DNA of 64,000 nucleotides. It comes from Neofusicoccum parvum (Eukaryota > Ascomycota > Dothideomycetes > Botryosphaeriales > Botryosphaeriaceae). The stretch covers positions 744,001 to 808,000 of the forward strand of contig CP087220.1 in the NCBI GenBank assembly GCA_020912385.1, read 5' to 3'. Below, piece by piece: positions 57,263-64,000 of this stretch. Position 1 is the stretch's first letter, and each line of letters begins with the position of its first letter. The notes under the pieces were generated by a model. The model was given only the letters and a program-made list of their open reading frames with translations. It was not told the DNA's origin and did not search any database. The position numbers were made by a program, and so were the translations under genes.

Positions 57263-60200
57263 TCAGCTCAATAGCTCCTTGATATCCTCGATCCTCTGGA
57301 CCTTCTTCTCCTCATCACTCATCATGCCCAGACTGCTTGCAATGAACTTCTTCCGTTCCTGAATTTTCAGCATCTTCTCCTCGATGCTCCCCCTGACCAC
57401 GAATCGCTTGACGATGACCTCGCTGGTCTGGCCCATTCGATGTACACGGTCGATGGCCTGCGCCTCAACTGCGAAGCTCCACCAGGGGTCCATCATGAAA
57501 ACGCGCCGCGCCGCTGTTAGGTTGAGGCCCACGCCGCCTGCCCGTAGCGAGAGTAGCAAAACAACGCCGCGTGGCCGACTGGTAAATTCCTGCAGGACCG
57601 CTGCGCGCGCTTTCTGTGACATGGAGCCGTCGAAGCGGACAAAGGGGATATTGTCCCGGGCAAGCGCTGGTTCGATTAGGTCCAAAAAGCTCGTGAACTG
57701 CGAGAACACAACTGATTTGGTGCCGGGCTCTTCGCGGCGAACCTTCTTGAGCTGGGAGAGAAGGCTTTCTATCTTGGCCGAGGCGGCGCACTTCACGCGC
57801 CGGAGGGAGATACGTGGTGTACGGTTGCCTGAGTTACCAGGGGATGAGTAGAGAGCCTCATCATCGTCATACGCATCGTGCCGGACGACAACAAAGAGAT
57901 CTCGCGCGTTGATGGGCTCGCGACAATTGAAACAACGAGGAATTTCACCCTTATCCCGCTGATGCTCGATGAAGTCAAGCAGACATTGCTTGCAAGCAGA
58001 GTGCCAGCAGCCTGTTACGGCCTGCTCTTCCATCGGCTCCTCGGCACAGATGGGGCATTCGGAGTGCTGCTCTGCTTGAATCTGTTTCAACACATGAGCA
58101 CCAAACTTGTTGACATCCTGCTCGCCGCTCTCATCTTCAGCCTCGAATTGCTGAATCAAGGTGTCCAGGTCCATGTCGTCAGCCAAGCCGTTGGCAAGGT
58201 CCGCGGCCGCAGCAGCGTCCTCTTCCTCAGAGACAATAGCTTTGCTGCGAGTCAAGAGAGGGTGGCAGCAGCTCTGCCGAAGACGCAAGATCTGCGCGAA
58301 GATAGTAGTGTACGACTTCATGAGCGTACCCGCTTCCACGTTGGCTGCGAATGTCCGCTTTGCTCGGGTGTAGATCCAGTCGTAAACCTCCTTCTCAGCC
58401 TTCGAAAGCTCGATAGGCTCAACCTCGATTTTTCGCAGCGGAAGCGGCACTAAGGCATCGCCGTTAGGGGTCTTCATGTCCTTTGTGCGGCGCATGACAA
58501 GAGGTTCGAGCACCGTCTGAACAACATCAAGAGCACGTATGAAGTCTCCTGACTCGAATGGAACCGTGATGAAGGTTTTCCAGAACGAGAAATTCGACCA
58601 GGGCTCCACCTTCAAGAAATGAACAAGTGAGAAGAGATCCTCGAGGCGATTGACAATAGGCGTGCCAGTCAGGACCCAGCGATGTCTGGCCGAAAGCTCG
58701 TAACAAGCCTTTGCCGTTTTTGACTGTCTATTCTTGATGTAATGAGCCTCGTCGAGGATGATACGGAAATATTCCACGGAGAAGAGTCCACCATGCGATC
58801 CGCGGTTCCCGTCCATGCCAGCGACCTGGTTGAATTCGGAGAGAACCACACCGTATGAAGTGATGATGACATTGGGAGCGTTTGCCGCGTTTGATTCACA
58901 GCATAGCTTTTGAAGATTAGCAGTCTTTTCAGAGCCGTAATATACCATAACCTTAAGAGTGCCGGCTTTTGAAGCCTTCTCGGCCTCACTGTGCCACTGC
59001 GCGAGCAATGACATGGGTGCCACAACTAAAGTTGTTCGAGGTGCTCTTTCGACCAACGATGAGTTGGTGGGCAAACGCGGTAGGTTGTTGACCGTTGCCA
59101 CGCTAATATCTGACCCTGAAGAAAGATCGGCAGTATGAGAATGGATGAGACTGAGCATTTCAATCGTCTTGCCCAACCCCATCTCGTCTGCCAGTATACC
59201 ACCTAGACAATTCTGCTCTTGCACAGGAAAATCCAAAGACAGTTCTCCAGAATAAGGGTTTACGTAAAACGCAGGCTGACCGGTGACCTCGGGCAAGGGG
59301 TTGTCGTCGACATCTTTCACAGGCCAGGCATATTCTTCCCAAAGCGGATGCATTGACATTTCCTTGTGGTCAGACTTCTGATCCTTCTCTTTGTTGATCA
59401 TCCAGTGGAGTGCCTGTTTCTGGTACTTTCGAAGATCCATGACGAAGGTATCTGCTGGCTGTGCCTCGGGAGTGTTGAAGTCGAAAGACTGTGCCTTCTT
59501 GTAAAGAGAATCCAGCTGATCCTGTTCCAGCTCCTGTCCTTCCTCTCCATCATCGGAAGGAGGCGTTCCAGGTTCATTTCCTGATGATTTTTGGGTTTTC
59601 AGACTGGGGTTTCCCTGCTGTTCTGTCTTCTCTGCGATCTCAGCGGCCTTGAGCAAGCCCTGCCGCCGGTGTTTCTCAGCTTGTGAATTGACGCGGATAG
59701 GGTGGAGGTTGATCTCGTCGAAAAGCTTAACCATGGCAACCTGACGGAGACGCAAGTTCCGCTCTTCGTGCGATTCCTTGGCCTCAAAGAAGACGGTTTC
59801 ACGGTTCGTGTCAGCAGGCTTCACGAAACCTCCGGCTTCGAAGACGTTCTTCAGCAAGTAGACCCGCAGCTGGAGGTAGATGGTATCGTTGGTGCGCAGC
59901 CTGTCCGGCGTATACACACAGGAGCCTTCGAAGGTGCACACCTTCTGGTCAAGCAACGAAGAGATCCAAGCGGCGGATTCGTTCTCCAACCGGCCCACCT
60001 CCTCACCCCGTGCATTGGTGAAGCGTACAACGATATCCTGACGTTTGTTCGGTATTTTCTTGCCTCCACGGCCAAGCTTCGTTGTCGGCTGGGTTCTTGC
60101 GCGTTCAATATTGACCTTCTCGCCGAATTTGATCAAGCCACTTCCGCTCCTAGTAGCCCATCCAGCAACGCCAAATGCTCCAATGTACCGCTTGTCGGGG

Positions 60201-60732
60201 ATAGTTGCTCTTGTGCGTGATCTCTGAGGTACGGTATGTGCAGGCGCGTCTGAGAGCGTGCTTTCTTCCTCGGGAGGCGACCGGTTCGGCAGTGTGAAGG
60301 AATCCAGCGTGCCATTGGACCGCTGAGGCGCAGATTCAGGCGCGATATCCCATGACCCATCGAAGTAGATGTTGATAGCTGCATTGGCGTCCGCAATCAG
60401 TATTATGGCGTAGAAGGCGAATGCTTGTGCTTACCGCGCTGGATGTCGTTCTCGCTGACTTCCTGCAGCCTCCTCAATACGTCTGCAGGGACTTGTTCTC
60501 CCACAAACGACGCGAACAGATCCGCATCGAAGCCTACGGGGCCCGCGTTCTGAGGGGTGTCTAGGACGTTCGTCTCGGCGGCGACACCAGCATCGGGAAG
60601 CGCGTCTGGGAGCGCGTCGACCTCGTCCGGCAGGGAGGGCTCGTGTGAAAAAGAGCTGTCGGGATGGGGCTCGTCTTCGACAAAGAAACGACGCTTCTTG
60701 GCCGGGCGCTCCTCGATGTCTGTAAAGCTCAT
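57263..60732 (-). CDS. rad5: DNA repair helicase and ubiquitin ligase Rad5
   Basis: Two exons, 60732-60435 and 60378-57263, encode 1137 residues around a 56-nt intron. The start MSFTDIEERPAKKRRFFVED has a basic nuclear signal. A HIRAN domain lies at about 200-300 (IVVRFTNARGEEVGRLENES). The SNF2 ATPase has GGILADEMGLGKTIEML with the Walker A loop at about 500-504, then ILDEAHYIKN and WVLTGTPIVNRLEDL. A RING finger is inserted near 877-925: CPICAEEPMEEQ, CWHSACKQCLL, and CFNC. The helicase C domain ends with LLLSLRAGGVGLNLTAA and DRVHRMGQTSEVIVKRFV. Role: polyubiquitylates PCNA with Ubc13-Mms2 and reverses stalled forks in error-free damage tolerance, in the nucleus. All motifs look intact. 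The gene is divergent from the NDUFAF6-like gene at 60967. Confidence 0.96.
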
Positions 60733-60966
60733 GCTCGCGGGTCGGTGGGTTGGTGCTGCGGGAGCAGCGCGGAGCCAGCGGCGAGCGTGTGGACGCGCTT
60801 TCACGCGCCGGCCACTGCCACTTTGGCGCGGCCCCTGCACGGCCCACACGTCATGGCCGAACAACCCAATCGCCTCTCCGCAAAAAGCATTACAGCTCCA
60901 CCATCGCCGCAGCAATGCCGCTGTGATTGCCAGGCCCTCGCCCGTCTTCCACGCTCCTCTCTTCTT

Positions 60967-62193
60967 ATGAAGCCCATCCACTCGTCCTGCCGGACAGGAT
61001 GGCGCCTTGCGCGCCCCAATCTCTGCCGGAGCTGTCGCAGGACGTATGCGACTGCCGACGCTGGTACTCACACGGCAGCTTCCGCCGCTGAGATAGAAAA
61101 AGCCCGCGCATACTGCGCAAGCCTCCTGCGGTAGCTCTGCTCTCACTGCGTCTCCGCGAGCAATTGGCCTGCTGACACCTTGCTCGCGACCAGCAACTAC
61201 GATTCGCCGTCGTTCACCCTGCAGACCTTCATTCCGCCACACGCCCGCGACGCCTACCTTGCCATCCGCGCCTTCAACATCGATGTTGCCCGCGTCGCTG
61301 ATCAGACCTCGAATACCACCGTCGGTCGCATGCGCATGCAGTTCTGGCGCGATGCAGTGACTCGTGCTCTGCAAGGCTCGCCGCCCAAGGAACCTGTCGC
61401 CGTGCTGCTCGCCCATGCCGCCGAATCTCTGAATGCGCGCACCGGTGGCCACGCTCGCCTCGGGAAATCCTGGTTCCTGCGCATCATCTCCGAGCGTGAG
61501 AAGGCCCTAGGCAATCCACCATTTGCCAACCTGGCCGCCCTGGAGTCGTACGCTGAAAACACATACTCGACACTGTTGTACTTGACACTGCAGTCTGTGC
61601 CACTAGCCTCCGTCACTGCGGATCATCTTGCCTCACATATTGGCAAGGCAACTGGCATTGCAGCTGTCCTGCGTGGTCTCCCGTTGATTGCATTTCCTCC
61701 GGCTCCAAATCATCACTCGAATCAGGCAGGATTTGGAGGCCCACTGCCTGGTGCCCGGCAAGGTGCGGTGCTTCTCCCACTGGACATAATGGCTGAGGCC
61801 GGCGTTAAAGAGGAAGAGGTATTGCGTCACGGAGCCGACGCGACCGGTCTGCGTGATGCCGTCTTCGCCGTAGCCACACGAGCAAACGACCACCTTATCA
61901 CGGCGCGGTCTATGTTGAGCAGTCTGCGCGCAGGCAGCGAGGTAGATCATGACTTCGAGCACGCTCATGAAGAGGAACATAGGTATAGCCCGCAGCAGCT
62001 TAGCGCAGGCACCCAAGCACAACAGCAAGACGTGGAGAGAGGCTTCGGTGTGCTGATGCCAGCCGTGGCGACGGGGCTATGGCTGGAGAAGCTGCAAAAG
62101 ATGGACTTCGACGTCTTCAACCCACAATTAAGGACAACGGATTGGAAGCTGCCGTGGAAGTCGTACTGGGCGTTCAGTCAGAGGAAAATTTGA
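60967..62193 (+). CDS. Mitochondrial complex I assembly factor 6 homologue (NDUFAF6)
   Basis: Two exons, 60967-61130 and 61194-62193, encode 387 residues. The first about 40 residues are Arg/Ser/Cys-rich and lack acidic residues, fitting a mitochondrial presequence. The domain begins ARAYCASLLRNYDSPSFTLQ across the splice and continues ARDAYLAIRAFNIDVARVAD. GRMRMQFWRDAV and LESYAENTYSTLLYLTLQ follow, then GIAAVLRGLP. This is the squalene/phytoene-synthase fold, but the two Asp-rich prenyl-diphosphate sites are not present as DxxxD pairs, as in NDUFAF6. Role: matrix factor needed early in assembly of the NADH dehydrogenase peripheral arm. The name is by homology. The protein ends in FNPQLRTTDWKLPWKSYWAF, typical of the family. 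It starts 234 bp from the Rad5 ATG. Confidence 0.92.
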
Positions 62194-63318
62194 GCCTTCC
62201 GGAAACAGATATCCCAGGGTGAGAGCGACGAAGAAAACAAGAACAAGCAGGAGCATTACGTCCATCTCGCTTTGGTGGATACGGTTTGCCTTGCAGGCGC
62301 ATAAATCGCAAGCCTCCCACCGGGCAAGAAGCTCGCCGATTCCGGGGGACGTCGGACTATTTCGAAGCTGTCTGCGATTGGACATGTGATAACACGTCAT
62401 CATACCATCTATGTATTATATTGTAGAGATGAGGATCGAACTCCGCTACTCGTAATGAAAGAAGAAACAAGCTCGACTTCGATCGTGCGAGAGGATGAAG
62501 ACCGGTCTGGTCTCCTTCAATCCCAGAAGCACATCGTCCGCGTTGACTAGCATCCTTGTAATCGTATCCATGAAGGCCATGTGATGAATCCATCACAGTG
62601 AGATCGGCGACTGTCAATGAGCTTGATGCTCATGGGCACTGGGAATCGGCCTCGCTCTTATTTCCGCGTGTTCTGGACACCTGCAGGTTCATCACAAACA
62701 CCTTGTGGCTCTTGTACAATTGCGTCATGAAGCGTCAACCGTTTCGACACTTTTCTTTTCGTTAAGCTCTTTCATCTCTTTCCTTGCACGCACATCCGCT
62801 GCTCATGACCTGACTCTACCTCGGCCGAAATCAAACCCAAGAATCACGAACGGAGCCGGTTCGATACTTCTTGCTTGGCGGCATACGCGTACCACTTTCC
62901 CGAGCCGTGATTTTCTCCGTTCGGGAACTCCATTTAACCTCAGCGAAGAAAGGTTAAGATTCCAAGAACGCAAATCATGCATTTCGGCACCAGTAAGCTC
63001 TCTTCCAGAACACAAGAAGCCGAAGCTCCAGGATCCACGATCGACACTGAATAATGCAACAACAATATCTGAAAACAACCTTGTATTAACATAACCGGAG
63101 AATGAACCCTCCTCACATCACACGGATCACCCACGCAAAGCTACCCTTCATCAAAGCATAAAAGCTGTGCCACAGAGCGTCTATGTATGTATTCCAGCCC
63201 GACCAACATGATCATCGCTAAGTTTACCTCTTTCTCGCTCCGTCCCCGATTTTCCTACTGCGTGTCAGAGTCAAGCCAAGATTCGCCGATCTGCCAGACA
63301 ACGCATTTGCTTTGATTT
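62194..63318. other. Intergenic, no gene supported
   Basis: An AT-richer 1.1 kb gap between convergent genes. A 129-codon open frame at 62705-63094 shows no family resemblance or domain, so it is not called. A sequence like a tRNA B box at about 62432-62444 lacks the paired stems. Confidence 0.45.
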
Positions 63319-63922
63319 TTAGACGTCGCTGCAGAGAAGCGCATCGGTGCCCTACATACAAAAAAACAGGGCTCTTGTCAGTCATACTCTACGGGCCGAC
63401 CCCGGTGGCAGGGTGTTGGTAGGCATCCAGGATATGAAGGAGTCTGGAGGGCGTGAAAAGATGGGAAACGGGAAAGCAAGAAACACTGTATGCTATACCC
63501 ACACCCAGCCTATAACAGGGCTTTAAACATAGGAGAGTTGTTGAACTTACCACCACGAGCGTGCAACACTGCGCACTCAAGCCTGACTCAGCGCATGCGG
63601 TTTGGAAATGTGCGATGGAAGCGACGTCGCCGGCTGTACCGTGAAAAGGCGAGGATCAGTTAACGTTTCGAGCACCGAACGCAGGGTTGGACGAGGATGA
63701 GGAGGCAGGAGGTGAATTGGAGTGACGAGACAACTCACGTGAGGAACATGTCAAGCTGGCCACGCCAGCAGCGTTGAACTCACAGCACTGCGGTGCATCG
63801 ATACCCGGACAGACACTGGCCTGACGTCTGAGGACAGCCCGAGCAAGGGGTTTTGGCTGCGCAACGGCCGCAGCGGAGGTCAGGCTGGCAGCGAGGGTGG
63901 CGAGAACAATAGTGAACTGCAT
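63319..63922 (-). CDS. Class II hydrophobin
   Basis: Three exons, 63922-63739, 63633-63551 and 63351-63319, encode 99 residues; the last exon is 33 nt. Residues 1-20 are a signal peptide (MQFTIVLATLAASLTSAAAV), followed by a short propeptide with RR at 32-33. The eight cysteines fall at 38, 46, 47, 59, 75, 84, 85 and 96, the C-CC-C-C-CC-C hydrophobin order. Spacing is x7, CC, x11, x15, x8, CC, x10; only the first interval is shorter than the usual 9-10. QCCEFNAAGVASLTC and FQTACAESGLSAQCC match class II blocks, and the last exon, GTDALLCSDV, supplies Cys8. Role: secreted amphipathic protein that coats aerial hyphae or spores and lowers surface tension. Intron 2 is 199 nt. The promoter is cut by the window edge. 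Splice sites were read by eye. Confidence 0.88.
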
Positions 63923-64000
63923 TGTGAAGGATGTGCAAGTTTCGACGTGGGAGACTTGAGAACGAACAGCTTGATGAATTGAGTGATAGATTCAACGGGT

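Noticed and set aside
62705..63094. 129-codon open frame with a hydrophobic N-terminus
   Set aside because: The hydrophobic stretch is short, the rest is unstructured and unlike any family, and the frame overlaps another on the opposite strand.

Overview
The window is nuclear DNA from a filamentous ascomycete (Pezizomycotina). This rests on short GT-AG introns (mostly 47-80 nt), a HET-domain gene, a class II hydrophobin, a Nha1 antiporter with a very long tail, a Zn2Cys6 regulator and other fungal-only families. It is moderately GC-rich, with genes on both strands. I assembled exon-intron models by reading both strands, and every complete multi-exon model closes in frame. I found 26 loci: 24 complete protein genes, one HET-domain gene cut by the left edge, and one decayed serine carboxypeptidase pseudogene. 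I recognised no tRNA, rRNA, transposon or CRISPR array.

Layout. 1-9.3 kb: HET-domain gene (partial), amino-acid permease with GATA motifs upstream, GNAT acetyltransferase, and a single-pass membrane protein of unknown role. 11.5-20 kb: a stretch rich in oxidoreductases (NmrA-like protein, two different Gfo/Idh/MocA enzymes, an SDR) that also holds two divergent mitochondrial genes, glycine cleavage H protein and ribosomal protein bS6m (MRP17). 20.3-24.7 kb: a small secreted six-cysteine protein with beta/gamma-crystallin-like motifs, then a large Zn2Cys6 transcription factor. 25.4-34.7 kb: aprataxin/Hnt3 and a DHX57-type DEAH helicase (divergent pair), then the BRCT checkpoint protein Dpb11/Rad4/TopBP1. 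36.6-44.3 kb: an alpha-arrestin and the Na+/H+ antiporter Nha1. 45.2-51.1 kb: hydroxymethylbilane synthase, Mkt1, and a divergent 2OG-Fe(II) oxygenase. 51.6-55.1 kb: the S10 carboxypeptidase pseudogene and a 2EXR/F-box-like protein. 55.9-62.2 kb: Nhp2, Rad5, and complex I assembly factor NDUFAF6. 63.3-63.9 kb: a class II hydrophobin.

Most genes are housekeeping and are not functionally clustered. Three genome-maintenance genes (Hnt3, Dpb11/Rad4, Rad5) lie within 36 kb, and four mitochondrial or heme genes are scattered through the window, but nothing suggests a biosynthetic cluster or a new multi-gene system. The most informative accessory items are the secreted crystallin-like protein, the hydrophobin, the partial HET gene, the carboxypeptidase relic and the unassigned membrane protein.
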